DNA of 64,000 nucleotides, taken from positions 1 to 64,000 of the forward strand of contig JAAELR010000031.1 in the NCBI GenBank assembly GCA_024226455.1, in the 5' to 3' direction. Below the pieces are notes generated by a model that ran no database searches, was not told the DNA's origin, and was given only the letters and a program-made list of their open reading frames with translations. Below, in pieces: positions 19,002 through 29,253 of the stretch (the stretch's first letter is position 1; the number at the start of each line of letters is the position of its first letter). Source of the DNA: Paracoccaceae bacterium (GTDB lineage: Bacteria > Pseudomonadota > Alphaproteobacteria > Rhodobacterales > Rhodobacteraceae). The position numbers were made by a program, and so were the translations under genes.

Positions 19002-20017
19002 GCGACGCGCTGAAACCGCTGATCGGCACTGCCGCCGACCGCCCTCTTACCCGCACCGAGGCCGAGCGGGCCTTTGGCATCCTGTTCGACGGAGAGGCGA
19101 CGCCAAGCCAGATCGGCGGCCTGCTGATGGCCTTGCGAACCCGTGGCGAGACGGTCGAGGAATACGCCGCCGCGGCCGCCGTGATGCGAGCCAAATGCCA
19201 GCCCGTGCAGGCACCCGAGGGCGCAATGGACATCGTCGGCACCGGCGGCGACGGCAAGGGCACGCTGAACATCTCTACCGCCACCGCCTTTGTGGTGGCG
19301 GGCACCGGCGTGGTGGTGGCCAAGCACGGCAACCGCAACCTCAGCTCGAAATCGGGCGCGGCGGATGCGCTGACCCAGATGGGCATCAACGTAATGATCC
19401 AAGCCGATCTTGTTGAAAAGGCTCTGGAAAAGATCGGCATCTGCTTCATGATGGCGCCCATGCATCACCCGGCAATGGCTCATGTTGGCCCGGTTCGGGC
19501 AGAGCTGGGCACGCGCACGATCTTCAACATTCTGGGACCGCTGACCAACCCCGCCGGTGTCAAGCGTCAGTTGACCGGCGCCTTCTCGCGCGCCCTGATC
19601 CGCCCCATGGCCGAAACCCTGCAGGCGCTGGGGGCTGAACGGGCATGGTTGGTGCATGGGTCGGACGGCACCGATGAGTTGTCCATAGCCGGGCTCTCTT
19701 GGGTGGCGAAACTCGAAAATGACGCGGTCACCGACGACGAGATCTCGCCCGAGGATGCCGGACTGCCGGTGCACCCGTTCGAGGCCATCCTGGGCGGCAC
19801 GCCCGCCGAAAACGGCGCTGCGTTCCGGGCATTGCTGGACGGCGCACCGGGGGCCTATCGCGACGCGGTTCTGCTTAATGCGGCGGCCGCGCTGGTGGTG
19901 GCGAACCGGGTGAGTACATTGCCAGAAGGCGTTGAAATGGCTTGTGAAAGCATCGACAGCGGTGCGGCGAAAGGCAAAGTGAATGGACTGGCCAAAGTGA
20001 CCACGGAGGGCGCATGA
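18998..20017 (+). CDS. trpD: Anthranilate phosphoribosyltransferase
   Basis: The 339-residue enzyme transfers a phosphoribosyl group from PRPP to anthranilate. The glycine-rich PRPP loop is [14 protein letters not shown], followed by [21 protein letters not shown] and [18 protein letters not shown], all diagnostic. It overlaps both trpG and trpC by four bases, showing one translationally coupled unit. Confidence 0.96.
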   Translation: MSDALKPLIGTAADRPLTRTEAERAFGILFDGEATPSQIGGLLMALRTRGETVEEYAAAAAVMRAKCQPVQAPEGAMDIVGTGGDGKGTLNISTATAFVVAGTGVVVAKHGNRNLSSKSGAADALTQMGINVMIQADLVEKALEKIGICFMMAPMHHPAMAHVGPVRAELGTRTIFNILGPLTNPAGVKRQLTGAFSRALIRPMAETLQALGAERAWLVHGSDGTDELSIAGLSWVAKLENDAVTDDEISPEDAGLPVHPFEAILGGTPAENGAAFRALLDGAPGAYRDAVLLNAAAALVVANRVSTLPEGVEMACESIDSGAAKGKVNGLAKVTTEGA

Positions 20018-20817
20018 GCGGTACTGTTCTGGACCGGATCAAGGCCTACAAGCTGGAAGAGGTCGCCGCGCGCAAGGCGGCGCGACCGCTGGCGGATGTC
20101 GAGGCGGCGGCACGACTTGCCTCGCCGGTGCGGGGTTTTGCCGACCGGCTGCGCCAGGCGTCGCGCGACGGCTATGGCCTAATCGCCGAGATCAAGAAGG
20201 CGAGCCCGTCCAAGGGCCTGATCCGCGCCGATTTCGACCCGCCCGCATTGGCGAGGGCCTATGAAGCAGGCGGCGCGACCTGCCTCAGCGTGCTGACCGA
20301 CACCCCCTCGTTCCAGGGCGCCGACCGGTTTCTGACCGAAGCGCGCGAGGCGGTGCCCCTGCCCGCGCTGCGCAAGGACTTCATCTACGACACCTATCAG
20401 GTGACCGAGGCCCGGGCCTTGGGGGCTGACTGCATTTTGATCATCATGGCCAGCGTCTCGGACGCCCAGGCCGGCGAACTGGAAGCCGCCGCCTTTGGCT
20501 GGGGCATGGATGTTCTGGTAGAGGTGCATGACGCCGAAGAGCTGCGGCGCGGGCTTCGGCTGAAGTCCCCCCTCATCGGGATAAACAACCGCAATCTCAA
20601 AACCTTCGAAACCGATCTTGAGACAACGCGGCGATTGTCCAGGCAGGTTCCGGGCGATCGCCTGCTGGTTTCGGAAAGCGGTCTGAACAGCGCCACCGAT
20701 CTGGCTGACATGGCCGCCCATGGCGCCAGGGTGTTCCTGATTGGCGAAAGCCTGATGCGGCAGACCGACGTGGAATCGGCCACCCGCGCGCTGCTTGCCG
20801 ACCCCGAGGCGGCATGA
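20014..20817 (+). CDS. trpC: Indole-3-glycerol phosphate synthase
   Basis: The 267-residue TIM-barrel enzyme closes the indole ring. Catalytic and binding segments seen are [55 protein letters not shown] and FLIGESLMR. It is not fused to trpF. Junctions with trpD and moaC are ATGA overlaps. Confidence 0.96.
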   Translation: MSGTVLDRIKAYKLEEVAARKAARPLADVEAAARLASPVRGFADRLRQASRDGYGLIAEIKKASPSKGLIRADFDPPALARAYEAGGATCLSVLTDTPSFQGADRFLTEAREAVPLPALRKDFIYDTYQVTEARALGADCILIIMASVSDAQAGELEAAAFGWGMDVLVEVHDAEELRRGLRLKSPLIGINNRNLKTFETDLETTRRLSRQVPGDRLLVSESGLNSATDLADMAAHGARVFLIGESLMRQTDVESATRALLADPEAA

Positions 20818-21293
20818 TGGCGGGGCTGACGCATTTTGACGCCAAGGGCGACGCCCATATGGTGGATGTCTCCGACAAGCCCGCGACGGCGCGGGTCGCC
20901 GTGGCCGAGGGATATGTGAAGATGTCACGCAAAACGTTTGATATCATTATAGAAGGCCGCGCCAAGAAGGGTGATGTCACCGGCGTTGCCCGGCTGGCCG
21001 GGATCATGGGCGCCAAGCGGACACCCGACCTGATCCCGCTTTGCCACCCTCTGCCGATCACCCGGGCGGCGGTCGAGATCACGCCAGAGCCCGACCTGCC
21101 CGGAGTGAGGATCGAGGCGACGGTGAAGACCGGCGGTCAGACCGGCGTCGAGATGGAGGCGCTGACCGCGGTCAGCATCGCGGCGCTGACGGTCTTCGAC
21201 ATGGTCAAGGCGGTCGAAAAGACCATGATCATCACCGGTATCCGAGTGATCTTGAAAGATGGTGGAAAATCCGGGCGTTACGAGGCGACGTGA
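20814..21293 (+). CDS. moaC: Cyclic pyranopterin monophosphate synthase
   Basis: The 159-residue protein acts with MoaA in the first step of molybdenum cofactor synthesis. The family core [14 protein letters not shown], the [18 protein letters not shown] segment and [10 protein letters not shown] are present. Two start codons are possible (20814, overlapping the trpC stop, or 20817). It is coupled to moeA by a GTGA overlap. Confidence 0.96.
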   Translation: MMAGLTHFDAKGDAHMVDVSDKPATARVAVAEGYVKMSRKTFDIIIEGRAKKGDVTGVARLAGIMGAKRTPDLIPLCHPLPITRAAVEITPEPDLPGVRIEATVKTGGQTGVEMEALTAVSIAALTVFDMVKAVEKTMIITGIRVILKDGGKSGRYEAT

Positions 21294-22459
21294 TTACCGT
21301 TGACGAAGCACTTGCACAGGTTTTCGACTTGGCACCTGGGATGGAGCCCGAGACCGTGGCGCTGGCCGATGCGGCAGGCAGAGTGCTGGCCGAACCGGCG
21401 CAGTGCCGGCGCGACCTGCCGCCCTTTGCCGCCTCGGCGATGGACGGCTACGCCATGCGCGACAGCGATGCTGGTCCGGGGGCTACACTGCGGGTGATCG
21501 GGCAGGCAGCGGCCGGGCATGGCTTTGACGGGGCGTTGGGCCCGGGCGAGGTGGTGCGCATCTTTACCGGCGCGCCGGTGCCCCAAGAAGCAACCCTTGT
21601 GGTGATGCAAGAGGATGTCACCAGCCAGGGCGACCGGATCACGCTTGGCGACTATGGCGCCAGGCCCAACATCCGCCACCCCGGTGCCGATTTCCGGGCC
21701 GGCGATGGGATCGCAGCACCACGCCGGCTGCGGCCCGCGGATCTTGCCCTGCTGGCGGCGATGAACGTTGCCCGGGTAACGGTTGCCCGGCGGCCCGTGG
21801 TGGCGCTGATCGCCACCGGCGACGAACTGGTGATGCCGGGCGAGGATCCGAGCCCCGACCAGATCATCGCCTCGAACAGCTTGGGGCTGAAGGCCATGGC
21901 CGAGGCCGAGGGCGCCGATGCCCGCCTGCTGCCCATCGCCCGCGACAACGAGGACTCACTGCGCACCGCGTTCCGGCTGGCCGAGGGGGCGGATCTGATC
22001 GTCACCATCGGCGGCGCCTCGGCGGGCGACTATGACCTGGTGGCGCCGGTGGCCACGAGACTGGGCATGCAGTGCTCGTTTGACAGGATCGCGATGCGCC
22101 CCGGCGGGTCATTGATGGCCGGGCGCCTGGCCGGATCAGCCATGCTCGGACTGCCAGGTAACCCTGCCGCCTCAATGGATTGCGGGCATATCTTCATGTT
22201 GCCCATGTTGCGCGCCATGCTTGGGATGGGTGCCGCGCCGGCGGCCCGCCAGCAGGCGCCTCTGGCCGTGGACATCGCCGCAAATGGCCCTCGGGAACAC
22301 TATGCGCGGGCGCGGCTTGGCGCCGGCCGTATCGCCCCGATCGGTCGCCAGGACAGGACGCTGCTGTCGCAACTGACCCAGGCCACAGCCCTGCTTGTCC
22401 GCCCGGCGCACGATGGTGCACGCAAAGCGGGCGAGATGGTCGAATATATTCCGATCTGA
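21290..22459 (+). CDS. moeA: Molybdopterin molybdenumtransferase
   Basis: The 389-residue enzyme inserts molybdate into adenylylated molybdopterin. Typical segments are [55 protein letters not shown] and LPGNPAASM. The start is a GTG at 21290 overlapping the moaC stop (GTGA); no in-frame ATG occurs near it. It completes the trpGDC-moaC-moeA run and is followed by lexA after a 94-base regulatory gap. Confidence 0.94.
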   Translation: MITVDEALAQVFDLAPGMEPETVALADAAGRVLAEPAQCRRDLPPFAASAMDGYAMRDSDAGPGATLRVIGQAAAGHGFDGALGPGEVVRIFTGAPVPQEATLVVMQEDVTSQGDRITLGDYGARPNIRHPGADFRAGDGIAAPRRLRPADLALLAAMNVARVTVARRPVVALIATGDELVMPGEDPSPDQIIASNSLGLKAMAEAEGADARLLPIARDNEDSLRTAFRLAEGADLIVTIGGASAGDYDLVAPVATRLGMQCSFDRIAMRPGGSLMAGRLAGSAMLGLPGNPAASMDCGHIFMLPMLRAMLGMGAAPAARQQAPLAVDIAANGPREHYARARLGAGRIAPIGRQDRTLLSQLTQATALLVRPAHDGARKAGEMVEYIPI

Positions 22460-22468
22460 TCCAAACCG

Positions 22469-22497
22469 TTGACACATAACGGGAACGGGCATAGAAC
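22469..22497 (+). promoter_or_regulatory. lexA promoter
   Basis: TTGACA at 22469-22474 is followed after 17 bases by TAGAAC at 22492-22497. The -10 element lies inside the LexA operator, the expected arrangement for autorepression. Confidence 0.55.
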
Positions 22498-22508
22498 ATA
22501 TCCTGAAC
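22483..22508. promoter_or_regulatory. LexA operator: three GAAC half-sites at 11-base intervals
   Basis: GAAC occurs at 22483, 22494 and 22505, each pair separated by exactly 7 bases, giving two overlapping GAAC-N7-GAAC sites. The direct repeat GTTC-N7-GTTC (its complement) is the established alphaproteobacterial SOS box. The site lies 46 bases before the lexA start. Confidence 0.88.
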
Positions 22509-22553
22509 GCATAGCCGGGGATACCGGCAGCCGGACCAAACGGGGTGAGAGCG

Positions 22554-23246
22554 ATGCTGACACGAAAGCAACTGGAACTATTGGATTTCATCAACGGGCG
22601 GGTGCAGCGCGATGGAGTGCCGCCCTCCTTCGATGAGATGAAAGAGGCGATGGATTTACGCTCGAAATCCGGCATCCACCGGCTGATCACCGCGCTGGAA
22701 GAGCGCGGCTTCATCCGGCGGCTGGCACACCGGGCGCGCGCCATCGAGATCGTCAAACTGCCCGAACCGCTGGAGCGCAGGCAGCAGGGGTTCACGCCAC
22801 AAGTGATCGAGGGTGATCGTCGCAGCCCGCCGCAGGGCGCGCTGCCGGTGGAAAGCAGCGGCGCGGTCGAACTGCCGATGATGGGGCGCATCGCCGCCGG
22901 CGTCCCGATCGAGGCGATCAGCGAGGTGCAGCACAATGTGGCGGTGCCGGGCGACATGGTCGCGGGCAGCGCGCGGCACTACGCGCTCGAGGTCAAGGGC
23001 GACTCGATGATCGACGCGGGCATCAACGACGGTGACGTGGTGGTGATCCGCGAGGGCAACACGGCCGACAATGGCGACATCGTGGTGGCGCTGGTCGAGG
23101 GGCACGAAGCGACGCTGAAGCGGTTTCGCCGCAAGGGCGGCGCGATCGCGCTCGAGGCGGCAAACCCGGCCTATGAGACGCGCGTGTTCCGCGACGATCA
23201 GGTCGAGGTGCAGGGCCGCCTGGTGGGGCTGATCCGGACATATTGA
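22554..23246 (+). CDS. lexA: SOS repressor LexA
   Basis: The 230-residue repressor has an N-terminal winged helix ([33 protein letters not shown]) and a C-terminal self-cleaving domain: cleavage site Ala115-Gly116 in [10 protein letters not shown], nucleophile Ser151 in KGDSMIDAG and general base Lys189 in ATLKRF. RecA-stimulated cleavage derepresses DNA repair genes. ATG 22554 has GGTGAG upstream; a GTG nine bases earlier is less likely. It is autoregulated through the triple operator. Confidence 0.97.
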   Translation: MLTRKQLELLDFINGRVQRDGVPPSFDEMKEAMDLRSKSGIHRLITALEERGFIRRLAHRARAIEIVKLPEPLERRQQGFTPQVIEGDRRSPPQGALPVESSGAVELPMMGRIAAGVPIEAISEVQHNVAVPGDMVAGSARHYALEVKGDSMIDAGINDGDVVVIREGNTADNGDIVVALVEGHEATLKRFRRKGGAIALEAANPAYETRVFRDDQVEVQGRLVGLIRTY

Positions 23247-23271
23247 CGGCGATTCGCTCGCAAGCGGGCAC

Positions 23272-25389
23272 TCATCGTGAAGCGAGGAGCGCCGCGAAGC
23301 GCGCGATGAGCGTCGGTTTGGCGGTATGGCCGGACCAGAGCCGCGTGCCTCCATGCTCGGCGGCACTGATCACGATCAGCTTGCCCTCTTCGGGATACAC
23401 CGCCAGCGATCCGCTGTGGCGCAGCGCGCGCTGGTCGTAGACCGCGCATTGCCCTGATGCCTCGGCATCACTGTTGACGATCACCAGGGCGGCGCGTTCA
23501 CAGGCGTCTTCAAGCTGTGCAAGGCCACGCTTTCCCCGCAACTGGATGACGGTCTGACCCGCAAGCGTCAGTTGCAGCGCGCCCTGCCCCACCTCGGCGA
23601 AGGCCGGCCGCGCATGGGCGATGTCCTGCCTTGCCGCGTCGCCGTCGTTTTCCAGCCAGGCAAGGGCGGCAAACCCGTCGCCGCGCGGCTTCGACAGGCT
23701 GCGCCCGGTCTCGGTCATTACCCCCATCAGCGCCCCGGTATCGGTGATCAGCAGCGGCGGGCGGGCGGTCTGGGACCAAAGCACAAAGGCCAGCGCCGCC
23801 GGCGCCAGACCGGCAAACCGGACCCGCCCCCGCCACAGGATCAGCCACAGCATGCCAAGCGCCAGCAGCGGCAGCACCACCGCGGACGGCGCCATGACCG
23901 GGGTCACAGAACCTTCCATCCCGGCCACCCAATGGGCGACGCCCAGGATCCAGCCGATCGCAGGCCGCATCACCACCAGCCCCAGCCAGCCAAGCCCCAG
24001 CGGGGCCAGGCAGGCGGTCAGCACCGCCGCGGGCATCACCACCGCTCCCATCAGCGGCACCGACAGCAGGTTGGCCAGCAGGCCATAGTCGGCGATCCGG
24101 TTGAAATGCGCCGCCGCCACAGGTGCCGTGGCCAGCCCCGCCACCGCCGAGGAAAGGACCACCGCCAGCACCGGGCGCAGCGGCCTTGGCATGCTCCAGC
24201 CCCGCCAGCCGCGAAGCGCACCGAACACCGCGACCAGCGCCGTGGTTGCGGCAAACGACATCTGAAAACCGGGCTGCATCAGGGTTTCGGGCCGCAAGGT
24301 CAGCACGATGACCGCAGCGATGGCCACGGCCCGCATGGTGATGGCGCGGCGGTCGAAGATGACGGCGGTGAAGATCACCGCGACCATGATAAATGCCCGC
24401 TCGGTGGCGACATTGCCGCCCGACATCGCGTAGTAACCTGCACCCGCCAGCAGCGACAGAAAGGCGGCGATCTTCTTGACCGGCATACGCAGACCCAGCC
24501 GGGGGATGGCGACAAGCAGCAACCGCAGGGCGGCAAAGACAAAACCGGTCAGAAGCCCCATATGCAGGCCTGATATTGCCAGCAGATGCGCCAGGTTGCT
24601 GGCCCGCAGCGCCTCTAGCGTGTCGCGCCCCATGGCAGAGCGGTCGCCGGTCATGATCGCGGCGGCAAAAGCGCCGGTTTCGCCGGGCAAGGCTGCCTGT
24701 ACCCAGGCCGATATGCGCATCCGCAGCCGATGAATACGCAGTCCCGCCGCACCCTCGTGCGGCGGCGCCACCGCCAGCACCGGTGTGCGCGTATAGCCCA
24801 CCGCGCCGAGCCCCTTGAACCAGGCCATGCGGCGGAAATCGAAGCCGCCAGGTTCCACCGGCCCCTGCGGCGGCGAAAGATGCCCGGTCAACATCACCCG
24901 CAACCCCGGCTCGGGCGCGATGAAGCCCTGCTGCCCATGCAGCGACACCCGCACCCGGGCCGGGGTGCGGTCGGGCGACATGCGGTCCATCACCACCTGG
25001 TCGAGCGTCAGGCGCACCTTGTCGGAATGCGAGCGGTCGATGATCACGATGCGGCCCTCGACAGGACCGTAATAGCGAAAGCCCAGCACCGGGGCGGCCA
25101 CGTAATGCGCCCTTGCGCCGGCCAGCAGCAGCCCCGCCATCACCAGCGCCATTGCGGTCAAAGGCAAGCCCAGCCTCTCTCCCAGGCGCCGGGCCAGCAG
25201 CACCAGCGCCACCAGCACCAGCGCCACCACGGCATAGGTCACGCCAGACGGTTCGGCGCGCAGGGCGAAATAGCCGCCGATGCCCAGGCCCAGCAGCACC
25301 GGCACCCATGCAAACAGATACCCGCGCTGCGCCTGCAGCGCCGCCAGCGGCGAGGTCAGCGGCAAGGTCAGGCCCGTCACCCTTGTCAC
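23272..25389 (-). CDS. comEC: ComEC/Rec2-family DNA-uptake channel protein
   Basis: The 705-residue protein has an N-terminal DUF4131-type region (residues 30-190, with VEGRIVIIDRSHSDKVRLTL), a multi-pass competence domain with LLAISGLHMGLLTGFVFA and GFQMSFAATTALVAVFG, and a C-terminal soluble region. ComEC carries single-stranded DNA across the inner membrane in transformation and is also required for GTA-mediated gene acquisition in Rhodobacter. The C-terminal domain is short and I do not see the metallo-beta-lactamase HxHxDH signature. The last dozen residues come from a repeat copy. Start is GTG at 25389 or 25380. Confidence 0.88.
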   Translation of the reverse strand: MTRVTGLTLPLTSPLAALQAQRGYLFAWVPVLLGLGIGGYFALRAEPSGVTYAVVALVLVALVLLARRLGERLGLPLTAMALVMAGLLLAGARAHYVAAPVLGFRYYGPVEGRIVIIDRSHSDKVRLTLDQVVMDRMSPDRTPARVRVSLHGQQGFIAPEPGLRVMLTGHLSPPQGPVEPGGFDFRRMAWFKGLGAVGYTRTPVLAVAPPHEGAAGLRIHRLRMRISAWVQAALPGETGAFAAAIMTGDRSAMGRDTLEALRASNLAHLLAISGLHMGLLTGFVFAALRLLLVAIPRLGLRMPVKKIAAFLSLLAGAGYYAMSGGNVATERAFIMVAVIFTAVIFDRRAITMRAVAIAAVIVLTLRPETLMQPGFQMSFAATTALVAVFGALRGWRGWSMPRPLRPVLAVVLSSAVAGLATAPVAAAHFNRIADYGLLANLLSVPLMGAVVMPAAVLTACLAPLGLGWLGLVVMRPAIGWILGVAHWVAGMEGSVTPVMAPSAVVLPLLALGMLWLILWRGRVRFAGLAPAALAFVLWSQTARPPLLITDTGALMGVMTETGRSLSKPRGDGFAALAWLENDGDAARQDIAHARPAFAEVGQGALQLTLAGQTVIQLRGKRGLAQLEDACERAALVIVNSDAEASGQCAVYDQRALRHSGSLAVYPEEGKLIVISAAEHGGTRLWSGHTAKPTLIARFAALLASR
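23282..23312 (-). repeat. 31-bp palindromic repeat (copy 3), overlapping the comEC 3' end
   Basis: On the minus strand this 31-base unit starts CGCTCATCG and ends CTCCTCGC, differing from copy 5 (44838-44868) at five positions; at least one pair of changes preserves base pairing within the core stem. It encodes residues close to the C-terminus of ComEC and is followed by an inverted CGATGAG at the gene end. Confidence 0.75.
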
Positions 25390-25455
25390 CTTTCAAGCGA
25401 TTGAATAGACCGCTCTGACGCTAGGCAACCATGGTTTCCAAAAGGTTAACATCTC

Positions 25456-26874
25456 ATGACTGACACGCCATCGGGCGCCCCCGTGGTCACCCGCATCGCG
25501 CCTTCGCCGACCGGCTACATGCATATCGGCACCGCGCGCACCGCGCTTTTCAACTGGCTTTTCGCCCGGCACCACGGCGGCAGGTTCCTGCTGCGCATCG
25601 AGGATACCGACCGGGCTCGTTCGACCGATGAAGCCACGCAGGCGATCTTTCGCGGCATGACCTGGCTGGGGCTCGACTGGGACGGCGACGCGGTCAGCCA
25701 GTTCGCCCGCGCCGACCGGCATGCAGAGGTGGCCCAGGCCATGCTGGCCGAGGGCAAGGCCTATAAATGCTTTGCGACGCAGCAAGAGATTGCCGCCTAT
25801 CGCGAGGCGGCGCGGGCTGAGGGCCGCAGCACGCTATATCGCTCTGCCTGGCGCGACGCCGACCCGGCGACCTTTCCCGACGCGCCTTTCGCGATCCGCG
25901 TGAAGGCGCCGCAGGAGGGCAATACCGTGATCCACGATGCGGTGCAGGGCGATGTCACGATCCGCAATTCGGAACTCGATGACATGATCTGCCTGCGATC
26001 CGACGGTACGCCGACATACATGCTGGCGGTGGTTGTCGATGACCATGACATGGGCGTGACCCACGCGATCCGGGGCGACGACCACCTGACCAATGCGGCC
26101 CGTCAGCAGATGATCTATGACGCCATGGGCTGGCAGGTGCCGGTCTGGGCCCATATCCCGCTGATCCACGGGCCCGACGGCAAGAAACTGTCAAAACGCC
26201 ACGGCGCGCTGGGGGTCGAGGAATACCAGGACATGGGCTTTCCTGCCGCAGCGATGCGCAACTATCTTGCAAGGCTGGGCTGGAGCCATGGCGACGACGA
26301 GTTCTTTACCGACGCGCAGGCGTGCGAGTGGTTCGATCTGGGCGGTATCGGCAAGTCGCCGGCCCGGCTCGACATGAAGAAGCTCGAAAACCTTTCGGGC
26401 CAGCATATGGCCGCCTGCGACGATGCTGCACTCACAGCAGAGATAGAGACCTATCTGGCCGCCGCCGACCTGCCAGCACTGAGCCAAGCCCAGAAGGACG
26501 GGCTGGAACGTGCGATGTATTGCCTCAAGGACCGGGCCAGGACATTTCCGCAACTTCTTGAAAAAGCGCATTTTATCCTTGCGTCGCGGCCATTTGAGCC
26601 AGATGAGAAGTCGGCCGGGTCCCTCGATGCGGTATCCCGTGGTATACTGACAGAATTGACGCCGCAGCTGCAAACTGCTACTTGGAACCGCGACACGCTG
26701 GAGCAGGTAGTGACCCAGGTGGCCGAGGCGAACGACACCAAGCTTGGCAAGGTGGCGCAACCTCTTCGGGCCGCCCTTGCAGGGCGCACCGTGTCCCCCA
26801 GCGTATTCGACATGATGCTCGTCATCGGCCGCGAAGAGACCAATCTAAGGCTGAAAGACGCAACGGACGCGTGA
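25456..26874 (+). CDS. gltX: Glutamate--tRNA ligase
   Basis: The 472-residue class I aminoacyl-tRNA synthetase shows the HIGH motif as HIGT in [19 protein letters not shown], the RIEDTD signature, and the KMSKS-equivalent KKLSKRHG. Length is normal. It is divergent from comEC and followed by gltA after 65 bases. Many alphaproteobacteria have two GltX-like proteins, one of which also charges tRNA-Gln for amidation; which one this is cannot be told here. Confidence 0.95.
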   Translation: MTDTPSGAPVVTRIAPSPTGYMHIGTARTALFNWLFARHHGGRFLLRIEDTDRARSTDEATQAIFRGMTWLGLDWDGDAVSQFARADRHAEVAQAMLAEGKAYKCFATQQEIAAYREAARAEGRSTLYRSAWRDADPATFPDAPFAIRVKAPQEGNTVIHDAVQGDVTIRNSELDDMICLRSDGTPTYMLAVVVDDHDMGVTHAIRGDDHLTNAARQQMIYDAMGWQVPVWAHIPLIHGPDGKKLSKRHGALGVEEYQDMGFPAAAMRNYLARLGWSHGDDEFFTDAQACEWFDLGGIGKSPARLDMKKLENLSGQHMAACDDAALTAEIETYLAAADLPALSQAQKDGLERAMYCLKDRARTFPQLLEKAHFILASRPFEPDEKSAGSLDAVSRGILTELTPQLQTATWNRDTLEQVVTQVAEANDTKLGKVAQPLRAALAGRTVSPSVFDMMLVIGREETNLRLKDATDA

Positions 26875-26939
26875 CCGCGCCCGCATAAAATGGGTCTGCC
26901 CGGGCTTTGGGTAGGACCCGTCCGAGGAAAGGGATAAAG

Positions 26940-28232
26940 ATGGCAGACAACAAATCCGCGACGTTGAGGCTTGGCGACAAAGATATCGACCTGCCGATCT
27001 ATTCACCGACTGCGGGGCCGGACGTGGTCGATATCCGCAAGCTCTATGCCGAGGGTGGCGTCTTTACCTATGATCCGGGCTTTACCTCGACCGCGTCGTG
27101 CGATTCGACCATCACCTTCATCGACGGCGACAAGGGCGAACTGCTGCATCGCGGCTATCCGATCGACCAACTGGCCGGCAAGTCGCACTATCTGGAGGTC
27201 TGCTATCTGCTGCTTTACGGCGAGCTGCCCACCGGCGCCGAGCTGGAAGATTTCGAAGCCCGGGTGACCGGTCATACCATGCTGCACGAGCAGATGACCT
27301 TCTTTTTCCGCGGCTTCCGCCGCGACGCGCACCCGATGGCAATCATGGTCGGCGTGGTCGGCGCCATGAGCGCGTTCTATCACGACAGCACCGATATCGC
27401 CGATCCCTGGCAGCGCGAAGTCGCCTCTATCCGGCTGATCGCCAAGATGCCAACCATCGCCGCCTGGGCCTACAAGTTCTGGATCGGCCAGCCCTTCATC
27501 TATCCGCGCAACGATCTGGACTATGCCGGCAACTTCCTGCGCATGTGCTTTGCGGTGCCGGCAGAGGAATACGAAGTCAACCCGATTCTGAGCCGCGCCA
27601 TGGACCGGATCTTTACCCTGCATGCCGACCACGAACAGAACGCGTCGACCTCGACGGTGCGGCTGGCCTCGTCCTCGGGCGCCAACCCGTTCGCCTGCAT
27701 CGCCGCCGGTATCGCCTGTCTTTGGGGGCCGGCGCATGGCGGCGCCAACCAGGCCTGCCTGGAAATGCTCGAAGAGATCGGCACGGTCGACCGGATCCCC
27801 GAATTCATCGCGCGCGCCAAGGACAGGGACGACCCGTTCCGCCTGATGGGCTTCGGCCACCGGGTCTACAAGAACTTCGACCCGCGCGCCACGGTGATGA
27901 AACAGTCGGCCGACGAGGTGCTGGACCTTCTGGGCATCGACGACAACCCCAAGCTGCAGGTCGCCAAAGAGCTGGAGAAGGTGGCGCTGGCCGACCCGTA
28001 TTTCGCCGAGAAGAAGCTGTTTCCGAATGTCGATTTCTATTCCGGCATCATCCTGGAGGCGATGGGGTTCCCGACCTCAATGTTCACCCCGATTTTCGCG
28101 CTCTCGCGCACCGTGGGCTGGATTTCGCAATGGAAAGAGCAGCTTGACGACCCGGAGCACAAGATCGGCCGACCCCGGCAGCTGTACCAGGGCGCCACGC
28201 TGCGCGACTATGTGGATGTCGAAGACCGCTGA
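26940..28232 (+). CDS. gltA: Citrate synthase (type II)
   Basis: The 430-residue enzyme condenses acetyl-CoA and oxaloacetate at the entry of the TCA cycle. Catalytic His/Asp segments seen are [54 protein letters not shown] and [24 protein letters not shown] 26940 follows GAGGAAAGG; the frame opens 33 bases earlier. It is immediately downstream of gltX. Confidence 0.97.
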   Translation: MADNKSATLRLGDKDIDLPIYSPTAGPDVVDIRKLYAEGGVFTYDPGFTSTASCDSTITFIDGDKGELLHRGYPIDQLAGKSHYLEVCYLLLYGELPTGAELEDFEARVTGHTMLHEQMTFFFRGFRRDAHPMAIMVGVVGAMSAFYHDSTDIADPWQREVASIRLIAKMPTIAAWAYKFWIGQPFIYPRNDLDYAGNFLRMCFAVPAEEYEVNPILSRAMDRIFTLHADHEQNASTSTVRLASSSGANPFACIAAGIACLWGPAHGGANQACLEMLEEIGTVDRIPEFIARAKDRDDPFRLMGFGHRVYKNFDPRATVMKQSADEVLDLLGIDDNPKLQVAKELEKVALADPYFAEKKLFPNVDFYSGIILEAMGFPTSMFTPIFALSRTVGWISQWKEQLDDPEHKIGRPRQLYQGATLRDYVDVEDR

Positions 28233-28574
28233 CGCGCCGCGTCGTCAGGGGCAACGCAGCCGGAACTCCTGCACCGGCCCGCGGCCAAAGCGGCAGTATC
28301 GTGGTGCTGGATGTCCGGCTTGCCGCCCGGGGCAAGAACCCGCCAAACCCGCCGAGGTTTTGCGTGGGGTTTGTGGCACGGCGAAGCCCTTGGCGCTCGG
28401 TCTCTTGACGGACGTTGCCAAAAGGACTGTTTTCGCCGGATAAGGAAGGCGGTGGGCAGCCCTGCCCACCCTACGCGCTATTAGGATCGGTCTTAGGGCT
28501 TGGGATTACTTTGGTCCGAATGGTTTCTTCGGAGGTGCCCAGATGGGCTGTGGGACGCTGGACTGTTGAAGCAC
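28233..28574. other. Intergenic region after gltA
   Basis: The 342-base gap contains a perfect GGTGGGCAG-CC-CTGCCCACC hairpin at 28451-28470. From about 28480 base composition turns AT-rich. A strong GGAGG at 28531 precedes an ATG at 28543, but that frame closes after 8 codons, just before the interrupted gene at 28575. No other gene is seen. Confidence 0.5.
28451..28470. repeat. GGTGGGCAG inverted repeat
   Basis: Perfect 9-base arms around CC form a compact GC hairpin 219 bases after gltA. GGTGGGCAG/CTGCCCACC palindromes followed by CTACG recur in intergenic DNA of many bacteria. It may end the gltA transcript, but no T-run follows. Confidence 0.6.
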
Positions 28575-29186
28575 ATGTCTTCACCAAGCGAGATCGACGA
28601 ACTCGTTCACCGGAAAATAACCGAAATCTTACCGGTGAAGCGCGTGTTGTGCAACAATGGCTGGGTCAGTTTGAAAAATCCAGGCATCAAGCATCGCCCT
28701 GAGCACTTGAATGCCTTCAATTTCGCCACCTAGATTGATGAGATTGATGAGATTGACTACATTGGCCAATTCATACGAGACGCAAATATAGATATAGTAA
28801 GGAGCTTTTACCGACAAACGAATGGAATGCGTTTACTATGCGACACGTTTTTCGTTCCGGGCGTGCTTTTTCACAGGCACGGCTTTGTCGGACACGACTT
28901 TTACTGCGTCGCATTAGATTTTTCTAGTCATGGCGGTTTTGCCTTACCAGAGCACTCTCCGGAAAATGGTTTCCTAATTGGTGGAAGTTACCGCCAAAAA
29001 GATGGATCGACCGTCAACTTGCATGATATTTTGACCAAAACAGGTGAGATCGTGGGAGGGTTCTTCGATGAAAGTCCCGAGGTGACAGAACGGTTTTCAA
29101 GCATTCCGGAGTGGTTATCAGATCGAATTGCGTACTCAGCCAAGGAACTAAAACGAGAGATAGAACAGCTATCGAAGTTGTCGTAG
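28575..29186 (+). pseudogene. Gene of unknown function interrupted by an in-frame TAG (possibly SUKH/SMI1-KNR4-like)
   Basis: From ATG 28575 a single frame runs 204 codons to 29186, broken only by TAG at 28731-28733 (codon 53). The 31 codons after the stop remain open (IDEIDEIDYIGQFIRDANID...) and lead into 119 further codons, so both halves were once one protein of about 200 residues. A 9-base unit ATTGATGAG is repeated right after the stop. The region is AT-rich compared with its neighbours. FYRQTNGMRLL and the ending FSSIPEWLSDRIA resemble the SMI1/KNR4 (SUKH) immunity fold, but this is only an impression. No good ribosome binding site supports separate expression of the second half. Confidence 0.6.
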
Positions 29187-29253
29187 TAGAGGTAACATTA
29201 TCTCTTACCGGCCATCAAAATGCGGCGGGCGGTTTACTGATGTGTCGCCGCGC

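Noticed and set aside
28451..28470. GGTGGGCAG palindrome as a mobile-element end
   Set aside because: Palindromes of this type are common in bacterial intergenic DNA and no transposase or target duplication is visible.
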